From NCBI GenBank assembly GCA_905236675.1, contig CAJOND010000049.1:1-60806 (forward strand): DNA of 60,806 bases, read 5' to 3'. Shown here in pieces: positions 44,304 through 54,703 of the stretch. Made by a program: the position numbers and the translations under genes. This stretch comes from Candidatus Rifleibacteriota bacterium. GTDB lineage: Bacteria; Muiribacteriota; Ozemobacteria; Ozemobacterales; Ozemobacteraceae. Under the pieces are notes generated by a model. It worked only from the letters and a program-made list of their open reading frames with translations. It was not told the origin of the DNA and did not search any database. Each line of letters starts with the position of its first letter. The first letter of the stretch is position 1.

Positions 44304-46589
44304 ATGCTTTATAGTTTATTAAACTTTCTAGGGCTTGATTCAGGCTCTATTAGAGATATAAGCTCAATCGGTATCAACTTTTCGTGGGGTTGGGCCGGTT
44401 TTGTTTTGGCTATTATTTTTATTATGCCAATAGCATGGTTTACTTATCGTTTTGAAGGTAAGAACATAAATGAAAGACTCAAAAAGAAGCTTCTAGCGTT
44501 AAGGGTTATATGGCTTATACTAATTTGTTTTTTGCTTACTGGACCAACCTTGATCGTATCTGGATGGGTTCCTATACAAAATAGAATTGCAGTTCTTATA
44601 GATACTTCTAAAAGTATGAGTATTACTGAAGATAACGAAAGCCGTTTTGCCAGAATTCAGAAACTTATACAAAATGGTTTTATTAAAAAGCTTGAAAAGC
44701 AGACTGGTATACTCCCAGATGTTTTTTCTTTTGCTGAAAATGTTACTCCTATTTCTCCCAATGAATTAGAAAACATCAATAACTTCAAGCCAGATGGAAA
44801 CCAGACAGCAATTAGTTTTGCAATTAAAAATATTGTATCCCATCTTGGAGAGGGGAATCTGATGGGAATTATAATGCTCACAGATGGAGTAAATACAATA
44901 GGCGAGAACCCACAAAACGTTTTGACAAACATTAGAACGCCAATTCACTTTGTAGCACCTGGTCATGGAAGTAGTAATACTGACTATGCTCTTTTTATTC
45001 CAAAACCTCCTGCTACAGGTTTTTTGAATTCAAACATAAGGGTTACAGGGGAAATAGCTGCTAGTTTTGGTGGTTATTCAGATAAAAAAGAAAAAGTTGA
45101 GATTAAAATTACTCGAGATGGTGAATTATTTGATAGTATTCCTGTTGAAGTATTCGGAAATGGGGTAAAGATACCTTTTAGCTTTAATATTCCATGTAAA
45201 GAAGAAGGAAGTTTTAGATTTGAAGTTGAAATTCCAACAGTTGAGGGAGAACTGACAGAAGAAAACAATAAAACAGGGTTTTTATTAAAAGTAGTTCGTG
45301 AACGTTTAAATGTTCTGGCTCTCAGCGGTGCTCCAAATTGGGATATGAAATTCATTACAAATGCGTTAGCAGGAGATCCTAATGCTACGTTGACACACTG
45401 GGCTAAAGTAATGGACAATCGATGGGTATATTCTCAAGACTTTGAAGTCAAAGATGGAACTACAGAACCAAATTTTGGCAAGGAAATAAATGAAGCTGAC
45501 ATAATAATCTTGTCGGGTATACCTCATAACTATATTAAAAAATATGAAAAAGATATTATTAAAAGATTGGAATCTGGAAATCTGGGATTGCTTATAATGC
45601 CATCCTGGAAAAGCTTAACACAGCTTGGTTACAAAGGTTCAGAAATAGCAGACATACTTCCAGTAACAATAGATGAAGAAGTATGGCGCGGAACACCAGG
45701 TAATATGCTTTTACCTTCAGCAGAAACCTCTTATTCTTTTTTGAATTTAGCTGATAATCCCATTGAAAATGTTGAATTGATGGCAACTTTACCTAAGTTT
45801 GATGGTATTTATGAATACGGATCTATAAAACAGGGAGCGGAGATTTTATTAACTTCTACTGTAATGGGAAGTAAAACAAAATTACCGTTTATGATTAGAT
45901 CCAGAGCAGGATTAGGTAATATAATAATGATTAACGGAGGTCCATTGTGGCCTATTGGTTTCAAGCTTGCAAATACAGAACGAGGTTTTAATACTTACGC
46001 TGGTATGATGGTAAATATGATGAAGTGGCTTGTGAACAGGAGAGAAGATGCTCAGGTAAGTATCGAACTGTCTAATTCTCGAGGTTATGTTGGAACTTCT
46101 TCTATGGTTAAAGTCTGGGTATCTGATAGCTCACATGTATTGATGAAAAATGCCAGAGTTTTGTTAAATATCGAAAATGAAAAAGGTGATAAAAACAGTT
46201 TAGTTTGTGTTGAAACTTCTGAATCTGGTTGCTATGAAACAGCTTTTATCCCGGCTTCTAAAGGTCTTCATGTCCTAGAAGCCAAAGCAAGCTATCAGGG
46301 TAAAGAATTGGGTAGTTCAAAAGTTGAATTGCTTGTGGAAACACCTACGGCAGAATTTGATAATCCAGTAATAAAAACGGAACTGATGGAAACGATAGCC
46401 AAAGATACAAACGGATTAATGGTATATTATGAAGATATAAACAAACTGATAAGTTCCTTGAAATCAGATACTGGAAATAAACTGGAAAGCAAAAGTATTG
46501 ATATGAGAGATTGCTGGCTGTTACTGCTTCTTATAATTCTGCTTCCATGCATAGAATGGTATTGCAGAAGAACAGGAGGGCTATCGTAA
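44304..46589 (+). CDS. Membrane von Willebrand A protein with GATase-like domain
   Basis: This 761-residue protein has two N-terminal membrane helices (about 29-46 and 66-88). A vWA domain follows, with an intact MIDAS motif D-x-S-x-S in LIDTSKSMS at about residues 99-104. A beta-sandwich region and a GATase1-like domain (from VLALSGAPNWDMKFI) come next, and the final membrane helix WLLLLLIILLPCIEW is near the C-terminus. It heads a seven-gene operon. Similar BatA-like proteins lie beside DUF4159 in planctomycetes and relatives and probably assemble a periplasmic complex, but their role is not established. MoxR and DUF58 partners, often upstream, are absent here. Confidence 0.8.
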   Translation: MLYSLLNFLGLDSGSIRDISSIGINFSWGWAGFVLAIIFIMPIAWFTYRFEGKNINERLKKKLLALRVIWLILICFLLTGPTLIVSGWVPIQNRIAVLIDTSKSMSITEDNESRFARIQKLIQNGFIKKLEKQTGILPDVFSFAENVTPISPNELENINNFKPDGNQTAISFAIKNIVSHLGEGNLMGIIMLTDGVNTIGENPQNVLTNIRTPIHFVAPGHGSSNTDYALFIPKPPATGFLNSNIRVTGEIAASFGGYSDKKEKVEIKITRDGELFDSIPVEVFGNGVKIPFSFNIPCKEEGSFRFEVEIPTVEGELTEENNKTGFLLKVVRERLNVLALSGAPNWDMKFITNALAGDPNATLTHWAKVMDNRWVYSQDFEVKDGTTEPNFGKEINEADIIILSGIPHNYIKKYEKDIIKRLESGNLGLLIMPSWKSLTQLGYKGSEIADILPVTIDEEVWRGTPGNMLLPSAETSYSFLNLADNPIENVELMATLPKFDGIYEYGSIKQGAEILLTSTVMGSKTKLPFMIRSRAGLGNIIMINGGPLWPIGFKLANTERGFNTYAGMMVNMMKWLVNRREDAQVSIELSNSRGYVGTSSMVKVWVSDSSHVLMKNARVLLNIENEKGDKNSLVCVETSESGCYETAFIPASKGLHVLEAKASYQGKELGSSKVELLVETPTAEFDNPVIKTELMETIAKDTNGLMVYYEDINKLISSLKSDTGNKLESKSIDMRDCWLLLLLIILLPCIEWYCRRTGGLS

Positions 46590-46591
46590 AA

Positions 46592-47293
46592 ATGGAAAGT
46601 TATAGAACGAACATAATTATAAAAAAAGCTCTTCTAGCTACGGCTTTGTTATTTACAGCTTTCTTGTGCGTGGGACAATGCTTTGGAGCAGACTGGGACA
46701 GAGTGGTTATAGCCAGATTAAAATATAGTGGCGGTGGTGACTGGTATGTCAGTCCTACAACGATTCCTAATTTGTTAAAACAGGCAGATAAGCGTTTAAA
46801 AATACCTACTCAACCAGAACATATAGGAGTTGCTTGTAATGATCCTGAACTATTCAGATATCCGATGCTTTATGCCAGCGGACATGGACAAATACGTTTT
46901 AAAGATAACGAAATTATGGCGATTCTGACTTATTTGGACAACGGTGGCTTTTTATGGATTAATGATAGTTATGGAATGGAAAAATATGTTCGTCGTGAAG
47001 TAAGAAGATTGTATCCTGATAGAGAATTTGTTCAATTACCAAAAGACCATCCAATTTTCCATACTGTTTATGATTTTAAAGATGGGTTACCAAAAATTCA
47101 TGAACACGATGGTAAACCCCCTGCTGCTTATGCTATCTTTGATAAAGGAAGAATGAAAATTCTTTATTTGCTGGAGTCTGATATAGGTGATGGACTTGAA
47201 GATGAAGGAATACACAAAAGCGACACACCTGCTATAAGAGAGATGGCTATGAAAATGGGGCTGAATATTCTTGTTTATGTAATGATGCAGTGA
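46592..47293 (+). CDS. DUF4159 exported protein
   Basis: The 233-residue product starts 2 bases after the vWA gene stop, with a hydrophobic signal segment at about 13-32. The body fits DUF4159: RVVIARLKYSGGGDWYVSPT, then GGFLWINDSYGM and a final MGLNILVYVMMQ. The family has a ThuA/GATase-like fold without the usual catalytic Cys. It forms part of the vWA operon and likely acts in the periplasm. The upstream in-frame extension to 46511 is not used, since it lies in the previous gene. Confidence 0.85.
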   Translation: MESYRTNIIIKKALLATALLFTAFLCVGQCFGADWDRVVIARLKYSGGGDWYVSPTTIPNLLKQADKRLKIPTQPEHIGVACNDPELFRYPMLYASGHGQIRFKDNEIMAILTYLDNGGFLWINDSYGMEKYVRREVRRLYPDREFVQLPKDHPIFHTVYDFKDGLPKIHEHDGKPPAAYAIFDKGRMKILYLLESDIGDGLEDEGIHKSDTPAIREMAMKMGLNILVYVMMQ

Positions 47294-47300
47294 GAAAACT

Positions 47301-50300
47301 ATGTTTAAGGAAGACATTAAAAGCTATTTAAAATACTACGACAAATATAAAAATGAACTTGAAGATACTTTTTCTGGTTATAAAAAAGGTCGTAAATTTC
47401 GCATTTTAACAAAGTCTATTTTAGCAGCATGTATTTCATTTGCATTTTTAATAATAATATTTCTGTTGGTTGAACGAACTCCAATACAATCAGAAGCAGT
47501 AAGATACATATTTGCTACAGTTTTATATGTTGGAATCATTTTCTGGATATACCGTTTCTTTTCAAAATGGATCAAATCTCCATCAGATGTTGCTTTAGCT
47601 GTTGAAATCGAAAATAGCACAAATAAGTTTAATTCTTCTTTATCAAGTTCTGTTGATTTTATAAATAGCAAGGAAAATGAAAATGCTATTTCAAGCATGA
47701 TGAAGAAATTAACAATTATTTCTACTAGTGAACAACTTAAAAAAGAAGATATCAAACAATCTTTAAAGGTTTTTTCCCGCCGAAAAAGATTTTTTACAGC
47801 ATTAATTTCAATAGTGATTTATTTGTGCTGGTATGCTATATCACCTGTAGAAGTAAAAACAGGAACTTGTCGATTGATTTTCCCTTTTGCTAATATTTCA
47901 CCTTGGTCAAATCTTAGTATAGAGGTTTCCCCAAAACATCCTATAGCGGCTGTTGGTGATAATCTTGAAATATCTGCCATACCATCAAGAAAAGTAAATG
48001 ACCCAATTATACTTGAGTTAATAGACCCTGAAACAAATGATATTAACAAGGTTGAGATGTATGCGGATGCAACAGCAACAGAATCAAAGTTTGTTTATAA
48101 CCTTATTGCCTTACAAAAATCTATAGATTTTAGAGTAACTTGTGAAAAAACTTTTACAGAAAAATATTCTATAAAAGTTATGGCAAGACCGCAAATAAAG
48201 AAGGTCATAATGACTCTTTACCAGCCTTCATACATTTCCTCAAAACCTGAAGTTTTGCCGGATAACACTAACGAAGCAGAAATTCTGATTAATAGTAAAC
48301 TTCGTATACAAGTAGAAGCAGATATGCCAATAAAAACCGGGGAAATATGTTTTTCCAATATGGCTACTCAAAGCTGTGAAATCTTCGATAATAAATTTGA
48401 GTATGAATTTAATGTGGCTACTTCTACTTCATTTTTTGTTCATGTAGCTAATGAAATAGGTTTAACTAATGAGAAAGCGGTTGTATATAAAATAACTGCC
48501 AAACCAGATTTGCCACCCAGCATAGAATTACTTAAGCCAGCTTGTGATGTGGAATTTCCAACATCAAAGAGACTTGATGTTAAAGCTGTTGCTAGAGATG
48601 ACTTTGGCGTAAAAACCATGGTTTTGTTTTATAAAGCAGGTCATAGAGATGATTGGAAACCTTTGAATGTTAAATCAGATTTCACACCTATACCTGAATG
48701 CGAAATAGAATTTCCTTGGATGCTTGATACTGTTGCAGTTCAGCCAGGAACAAAAATATCCTATTATATGGAAACGGAAGATGCCCGTCAGCCAAAACCT
48801 AATGCGGCTAGTACATCTATATTTTTTGTTAATATGCCTTCAATGCAAGATGTTTACAGAGGGCAAGAAAACCAGCAAAGCAATTTAAAAAAGCAGTTGG
48901 AAGAATATGTTGAAGAACAGAAAAGACGTAGCGAATCACTAAAAAAAGCTTATGAGCAAGTTAAACATGAAGAAAAACTGGATTTTGAAACTAGCCAGGC
49001 TATAGAAGAGGCAATTAAATCTGGTGAAAAGAATCAGCAAACCGCAGAAGAAATATTAAAATCTTTTGAAAATATTCAAAAAGCTATGGAAAATAATCCA
49101 TTCACTTCTCCTGAAGCTCTTGAACGTATGCAAAAAGTAAACGAACTTATGGAACAGGTTCTAGATAAAGACAGCAAACAAATGCTTAAAAATCTTCAGG
49201 ATTCTTTGAAAGACATTAAACTTGATCCAAAAGATATTCAAAAGTACGAAGAAGCTTTTAAGTTAGAAGAGTATATGAATGGTCTAGATCGCACTATTAA
49301 TCTATTAGAACAGATTCAGCAGCAACAAAAATTTGAATCTTTGGCTAATTCTATAGAAGAAGCTTATCAAAGACAAAAACAAATTGCTTCTGAAACGGAA
49401 GAATTATTACAGAAACAAAAAGATGGTAAGCTTTCCGAAGAAGAAGAAAAAAAATTGAATAACCTTCAGGAAATGCTGCAAAAAGAACAAAATGGAGAGT
49501 TATCAAAAGAAGAAGAAAACAAGCTGACGACTGAACTTCAGGAACAATTACAAAAACAGCTTGAAGGGGAGCTTTCTAAAGAAGAACAAGACGAACTGAA
49601 AAAACTGCAGGAAATGCTGCAAAAACAACAAAACGGAGAACTGTCAAAAGAAGAAGAAAACAAACTGATGACAGAACTTCAAGAGCAATTACAAAAACAA
49701 AAAGACAGCCATTTTTCACAAGAAGATGAAAATAAGCTTAAAGATCTTCTTGATCAACAAAAGAAACTGTCTAAAGATTTGGAAGAACTTCAGAAAAAAT
49801 CAGAAGAATTAACAAAAAATTCAAAAGAAAATCAAGAAACTAATAATAATCCTTTGATGGAAGATATTAAAAATATAAAGGATAAGATGCAAAATAACGA
49901 CCATAAAAAGCTCAGTGAAGATATTCAGAAAGATATGAAAAACAAAGATCTGGATATGGCGCATCAAAACCAGGAAAAAATGCTTGATTTCCTAGAATCA
50001 TTAAAACAAAACGCCGATCAGATGATGAGTATGATGAATGAAGAAGAAACACCAATGCTGGATTTATCTTTCTTCATTACAAGAGCTATTCAGGTTTCAA
50101 AAGATCAAGAAAAGCTTTTAAAAGAAATTTATGATATGCCAGATCATTTTATGAGGGGCAAAATGCCTCAAATAGAAGGAATAATTGATTTTGTTTCCGT
50201 TCAGCAGGTTCTTGTTAAACAGCAAGCACTCTCTCTCCAAGAAGACTTGAATCAATTGGTAAGAAACAGTTTCTCTATAGATCCTACTGTTATTGAATCA

Positions 50301-51017
50301 ATAAACGGAACTCAAGAAATGCTTTCAAATATAGTTAAAAACTTAGAAGACAGAGCTATGGGGTCGGCAAGAAAAGATCAGTATGAAATAATAAGACGTT
50401 TCAATAAACTTGCTGCTGATTTGATGAGAGCTCAAGATGGTGCTGGACAAGGACAAAATTCATCGTCTGCTATGTCACCAATGCAGCAATTCAAAAATTT
50501 AACAAGAAGACAGTTAAGTTTATATCAGCAGATGATGAAGCAGAATATGAACCGATTAATACCTCAGGGAAGCCAGGAATTAAAACAGATGGCTATGGAA
50601 CAAAGGCATATTAGAGAATCATTGGAACAATTGATGAAAGAACATAGAGAACAGATGAACAATCTTGGAAGAATGAACGATGTAATTGAAGACATGAAGG
50701 ATATAGAAACCAAGATTCTTGACCCTGCTCTTCGTGAAAAAGTTGCTGAAAAACAAAAATCAATCTATGAACGTATGCTTAAATCACAGAAGGCTATTAA
50801 AAATCGTGATGAAGAAGATGAAGAACGTAAAGCTCAAAAAGCAAGGGAAATATATCAGCAAGATCCCGAAGAACCCATTGAAGATATTGGTTCTGGAAGC
50901 ATAGATTTAAGTAAAGATTTTACTGGTGATTTGCGTGAAGAATACCCTGAAAGCTATAAAACTTTAATCAATGACTACTACAAGTCTTTAAATATTTATG
51001 GCGGTGATCAGAGATGA
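47301..51017 (+). CDS. Large coiled-coil membrane protein of the vWA operon (DUF4175-like position)
   Basis: The 1238-residue protein has two N-terminal membrane helices (about 34-54 and 63-81), a third near 165, then beta-rich domains (about 190-510). A very long Glu/Lys/Gln coiled coil covers about 520-1180 with repeated GELSKEEENKL units (700-830). Proteins of this position in related operons are called DUF4175-like. It may be a scaffold for the vWA and DUF4159 proteins. It starts 7 bases after DUF4159 and overlaps the TPR gene by 4 bases (ATGA). No enzyme motif seen. Confidence 0.7.
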   Translation: MFKEDIKSYLKYYDKYKNELEDTFSGYKKGRKFRILTKSILAACISFAFLIIIFLLVERTPIQSEAVRYIFATVLYVGIIFWIYRFFSKWIKSPSDVALAVEIENSTNKFNSSLSSSVDFINSKENENAISSMMKKLTIISTSEQLKKEDIKQSLKVFSRRKRFFTALISIVIYLCWYAISPVEVKTGTCRLIFPFANISPWSNLSIEVSPKHPIAAVGDNLEISAIPSRKVNDPIILELIDPETNDINKVEMYADATATESKFVYNLIALQKSIDFRVTCEKTFTEKYSIKVMARPQIKKVIMTLYQPSYISSKPEVLPDNTNEAEILINSKLRIQVEADMPIKTGEICFSNMATQSCEIFDNKFEYEFNVATSTSFFVHVANEIGLTNEKAVVYKITAKPDLPPSIELLKPACDVEFPTSKRLDVKAVARDDFGVKTMVLFYKAGHRDDWKPLNVKSDFTPIPECEIEFPWMLDTVAVQPGTKISYYMETEDARQPKPNAASTSIFFVNMPSMQDVYRGQENQQSNLKKQLEEYVEEQKRRSESLKKAYEQVKHEEKLDFETSQAIEEAIKSGEKNQQTAEEILKSFENIQKAMENNPFTSPEALERMQKVNELMEQVLDKDSKQMLKNLQDSLKDIKLDPKDIQKYEEAFKLEEYMNGLDRTINLLEQIQQQQKFESLANSIEEAYQRQKQIASETEELLQKQKDGKLSEEEEKKLNNLQEMLQKEQNGELSKEEENKLTTELQEQLQKQLEGELSKEEQDELKKLQEMLQKQQNGELSKEEENKLMTELQEQLQKQKDSHFSQEDENKLKDLLDQQKKLSKDLEELQKKSEELTKNSKENQETNNNPLMEDIKNIKDKMQNNDHKKLSEDIQKDMKNKDLDMAHQNQEKMLDFLESLKQNADQMMSMMNEEETPMLDLSFFITRAIQVSKDQEKLLKEIYDMPDHFMRGKMPQIEGIIDFVSVQQVLVKQQALSLQEDLNQLVRNSFSIDPTVIESINGTQEMLSNIVKNLEDRAMGSARKDQYEIIRRFNKLAADLMRAQDGAGQGQNSSSAMSPMQQFKNLTRRQLSLYQQMMKQNMNRLIPQGSQELKQMAMEQRHIRESLEQLMKEHREQMNNLGRMNDVIEDMKDIETKILDPALREKVAEKQKSIYERMLKSQKAIKNRDEEDEERKAQKAREIYQQDPEEPIEDIGSGSIDLSKDFTGDLREEYPESYKTLINDYYKSLNIYGGDQR
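49400..49730 (+). repeat. In-frame degenerate repeats in the coiled coil
   Basis: Four units of about 26 residues (consensus GELSKEEENKL followed by LQEQLQKQ or LQEMLQKQ) alternate as two 52-residue super-repeats. The DNA is similar between units, so expansion or contraction by recombination is plausible. Confidence 0.7.
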
Positions 51018-53440
51018 AAGAAGCTGTCAGAAAAGAAATATATAAAAGCATTATAATAATAGCAAAGCCAATATTTTACATAAGTTTAATGTTCTTTGTT
51101 TCTTTATGTCTTATTAATCCTACTATTGTTGAAGGGAAAGAACGTTCTCCTGAAGCGTATTCTTTATATAATGAAGCTGTAGTAGCATATAGAACAAGAC
51201 ATTTTACTTTGGCAAAACAAACTTTTTATACTCTCATCGAAAAATATCCAGATGATGATATTGCCGATACTGCCAGAATTAATCTTGCCAATCTTCTTAA
51301 AGATTTAAAAGAATATGATAAAGCTATAGAAATTTACAAAGAAATAATACGAAAAGCAAGATATGAAAGCGATAAAAACTCTGCAAAAATACAACTGGTA
51401 GATATTTTATATTCTGCTCATAGATACAGAGAGGGGATTGAACTATTAGAAGATTGGGTAAAAAATAATACCAGTTCATATAAAAGTGACGAACTTGCTT
51501 GTAAACTTGCTCAATTCTACCTACAAGTCGGTAATAGAGATGAAGCTTGGTTCTTGTTAGAAAGTCATTTAGAAAAGGGAAGTAAGGCGGCTTTTAACGC
51601 TTTATTAGATATATCTATAAAATCTGGTGAAATAGATAAATTATTAAACAGTCTTGAAAATAAAAGAAATAGATTAAGAGCATCTGTTTATGTGAATTTT
51701 GTAGCAGATTGTTATCTTGCGATAGGTAGGAAAGATAAAGCTATAGAAGCGATTAAAGAGCATAAATATTATGTTCAGGACATAACTTTGTTAAGAAAAA
51801 TATCGGATATTCAGATTTCAGATAACAAAATTGACGATGCAATAGAAAGCTTGGATAAGCTAATGAAACTAATTCCTAGTGATAATCAGACAAATAGAAA
51901 GCTAGGACATTGTTATTTCTTAAAAGGTGACAAGAAAAAGGCTTTAGAAATATGGAAACTTCCTTTAAAAAGGCCTTATGGTGCAAATCAAGAAGCTTAC
52001 ACGAATTATACAACTGTTTTAATAGAACATCAACTCTTGGAACAAGCATTAGAAGCCTTTGAAGAAGCTAGACTTATATTAATGAATGATACTCTTTTTG
52101 CTGAAGAAAAAGCAGCTGTTCTTGAAGCTCTAGGTCGCAATAAAGAAGCTAAAGAAGAAAATCTTAAGGCTTTATCAGAAGGAATTTACAAGCAAGAAAT
52201 ATTTGATAAGCTTTATACCGATAAAGTAGATGATTTTTCTTTGGAAAAGCGTCTGATAGATATGAACAGGGGCGGTTACAATCAGAGTATAAGACAAGCA
52301 TTAATAGAATATTATTTCAGAAAAGCAAAGATTAATGATATTGAGAAATTAGTAAAACTTGTAGACGATGATTCTTCTATATTTTTTGATGAATTGTTTT
52401 ATGATCGTTTGAGACAAGAGGCTTTGCTTGTTCCAGAAGAATTTCATTTTACTTTAATTAAAAAAGTTATGGAATTTAGAAGAGATTCTTCTCTTGAATT
52501 AAGACTAGCTGCATTGATTTTAAAAATGCCAGAATATAATGAAAAATGGCAAAAAGAAGCATATGAATATGCTAAAAAAACAGCAGAATCGGAAGTTGTT
52601 GCTGATTCAGAGCTTAAAGTTGAACTTTATATAAAATTGGCGGAATTTGCTTTTTATTATATGAAATCTCCAAAGGAAGCTGATAAATATCTTTCTTTAG
52701 TGATGAGAAGAAATATAGTTGTTGTCCCCAAAATTTTGATTTTAGAAGCAAAGTTAATGAGAGCAATGATTTCCACCTATATGTCTGATTTTTCCAAATC
52801 AGAAAAATTATTGAATGAAGTAGCAGAAATGATAGATAATTCAGATAGAGATGGTGGGCTTAGCCGTTTAGAACAAGAAGAATTTCTGATGCATCAAAAA
52901 GTTGAACTAGCGCGTTTAAATACACATATGGGAAAATATCGGGAAGCATTGAATTCCCTTAAAGATATAGTAGAAAATCACAAAGAGGGCGAATGGGTTA
53001 ATGATGGACTTGAATTAGCATTAGATATTACACGCTTTTCTGTTGGAGATTTTTCTGTATTAGAACATAAATATAATGCCAAAAGATTGGCGGCTTCAGG
53101 TCAGAATAATGAAGCTATTGAAGAACTGAATGCAGCAATAAAAGCTACGCCAGCTTCTGCAACATCTATAATTACCGATTTAGAAGCAGAAAAATTGCTT
53201 CTTGCTGATTCTGAGTCTGGTTTTAATAAATTTTTAGATGAAGCAAAGTATTTTATGGTGAGACATCCAGATTGTTTGAAAAATTCTGATATTGCAGATC
53301 ATAAAATCAAGTTAATGCAGCAGTTTAATAAATCTCAAGATAATATCGATGAAGAAATGAGAACCTTTATTCATAATTTCCCCAATGATTTGAGAAGTGC
53401 AAAATATAAACAATGTCTTGAAAACGGAGGAATAAAATGA
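51014..53440 (+). CDS. Secreted TPR-repeat protein of the vWA operon
   Basis: An 808-residue protein with an N-terminal hydrophobic signal (about residues 13-34) followed by tetratricopeptide repeats. The clearest are SLYNEAVVAYRTRHFTLAK, DTARINLANLLKDLKEYDKA and later AIEALNK-like helices. TPR arrays provide protein-protein contact, which fits a scaffold for an envelope complex. It overlaps both neighbours by 4 bases (ATGA), so translation is probably coupled. Confidence 0.8.
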   Translation: MKEAVRKEIYKSIIIIAKPIFYISLMFFVSLCLINPTIVEGKERSPEAYSLYNEAVVAYRTRHFTLAKQTFYTLIEKYPDDDIADTARINLANLLKDLKEYDKAIEIYKEIIRKARYESDKNSAKIQLVDILYSAHRYREGIELLEDWVKNNTSSYKSDELACKLAQFYLQVGNRDEAWFLLESHLEKGSKAAFNALLDISIKSGEIDKLLNSLENKRNRLRASVYVNFVADCYLAIGRKDKAIEAIKEHKYYVQDITLLRKISDIQISDNKIDDAIESLDKLMKLIPSDNQTNRKLGHCYFLKGDKKKALEIWKLPLKRPYGANQEAYTNYTTVLIEHQLLEQALEAFEEARLILMNDTLFAEEKAAVLEALGRNKEAKEENLKALSEGIYKQEIFDKLYTDKVDDFSLEKRLIDMNRGGYNQSIRQALIEYYFRKAKINDIEKLVKLVDDDSSIFFDELFYDRLRQEALLVPEEFHFTLIKKVMEFRRDSSLELRLAALILKMPEYNEKWQKEAYEYAKKTAESEVVADSELKVELYIKLAEFAFYYMKSPKEADKYLSLVMRRNIVVVPKILILEAKLMRAMISTYMSDFSKSEKLLNEVAEMIDNSDRDGGLSRLEQEEFLMHQKVELARLNTHMGKYREALNSLKDIVENHKEGEWVNDGLELALDITRFSVGDFSVLEHKYNAKRLAASGQNNEAIEELNAAIKATPASATSIITDLEAEKLLLADSESGFNKFLDEAKYFMVRHPDCLKNSDIADHKIKLMQQFNKSQDNIDEEMRTFIHNFPNDLRSAKYKQCLENGGIK

Positions 53441-54696
53441 GGTTAAGTAAATTATTTTATTCTATTTTATTAATTTCCTTGTTTTTAACAAAACCATTAT
53501 TAGCAGGGAAACTGTTGATACCAATGGACGATGCTCAATCTGATCATTTGCGAAGTTATGGCTTAACTTATTGGGTCCTAGATAAAACAGGTACTGATGC
53601 TGAATGGTTATTAAATTACCGTGGCGGTTCTTTTATGGTTGAAGACTTAAAAGAAGTCAGAGAAAAAGCAAAGACAATGGGAGTAACAGTTAAACCTGTT
53701 TCTGATTCTGAAATTAATGCCATTTATAATGAAATAGAAGAAGAAAACATGGAAAAAGTGCTTTTAGAAAAAGCACCTAAAATAGGTATTTATTCTCCGG
53801 ATTATGAAGAACCATGGGATGATGCCGTAATTTTGGTAATGACCTATGCTCAGATTCCTTTTGAAAAATTTTATGACAAAGAAGTATTGGAAGGAAGTAT
53901 CTCGAAATACGACTGGATTCATCTTCACCATGAAGATTTCACAGGGCAATTTGGGAAATTTTATAGTTCCTTCAAACTCACTGGATGGTATAGAAATCAA
54001 GTGACTCGTGCTCAGTTAGAAGCTCAAAAACATGGTTTTAATAAAGTTTCACAGATGAAATTGGCTGTTGCTAGAAAAATTAAGCAGTTTGTTATTGATG
54101 GTGGTTTTCTTTTCGCTATGTGTTCAGCGGCAGATAGTTTAGATGTAGCTCTTGCTGCCAATGGGGTAGATATAGTTGCAAAAGAATTAGACGGTGATGA
54201 CCCAGACCCATTATGTCAAAGTAAGCTTGATTACAACCAGTGCTTAGCATTCACTGATTTTAAGCTTATTATAGACCCAACCATATATGAATTTTCTGAC
54301 ATAGATGTTTCTAATAACTATGCTGGAACTCCTGGAACTTATCGTTTGTTTGAATTTGCAGCAAAAGTAGATCCTATTCCGACAATGCTTACTCAGAATC
54401 ATAGAGCTGTTCATGATGGTTTTTTTGGACAGACAACTGCTTTCAGAAAAAGCCTTTTGAAACCAACAGTTACTATTATGGGCGAAAATAATGATGGAGT
54501 TTCTGTAAAGTATATAAGAGGAGATTTAGGCAAAGGATTTTTCTCTTTTTACGGCGGACATGATCCAGCAGATGCAAGCCATATTGTTGGTGAAGGTCCT
54601 ACAAAACTTGAACTTCATAAAAACAGCCCTGGTTATAGGTTAATTTTGAACAACATTCTTTTCCCTGCCGCTAAACGCAAAGAAAGAAAAACCTGA
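53437..54696 (+). CDS. Exported GATase-like protein of the vWA operon
   Basis: This 419-residue protein has a signal peptide (about 1-22, ending LLAG) and starts KLLIPMDDAQSDHLRSYGLTYWVL. Similar proteins are sometimes labelled asparagine synthetase B, which does not match the sequence. Later segments GGFLFAMCSAADSLDVAL and FSFYGGHDPADA suggest a GATase1-like fold in which the nucleophile position carries Cys (FAMCSAADS). Activity is unknown. It belongs to the vWA operon and overlaps the TPR gene by 4 bases. Confidence 0.65.
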   Translation: MRLSKLFYSILLISLFLTKPLLAGKLLIPMDDAQSDHLRSYGLTYWVLDKTGTDAEWLLNYRGGSFMVEDLKEVREKAKTMGVTVKPVSDSEINAIYNEIEEENMEKVLLEKAPKIGIYSPDYEEPWDDAVILVMTYAQIPFEKFYDKEVLEGSISKYDWIHLHHEDFTGQFGKFYSSFKLTGWYRNQVTRAQLEAQKHGFNKVSQMKLAVARKIKQFVIDGGFLFAMCSAADSLDVALAANGVDIVAKELDGDDPDPLCQSKLDYNQCLAFTDFKLIIDPTIYEFSDIDVSNNYAGTPGTYRLFEFAAKVDPIPTMLTQNHRAVHDGFFGQTTAFRKSLLKPTVTIMGENNDGVSVKYIRGDLGKGFFSFYGGHDPADASHIVGEGPTKLELHKNSPGYRLILNNILFPAAKRKERKT

Positions 54697-54703
54697 TAAA
54701 ACA

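Noticed and set aside
47301..51017. SMC or Rad50 ATPase, suggested by the long coiled coil
   Set aside because: No Walker A or B motif, and it has membrane helices at the N-terminus.
53437..54696. Asparagine synthetase B
   Set aside because: No glutaminase N-terminal Cys or ATP-pyrophosphatase motif is present; the protein has a signal peptide.
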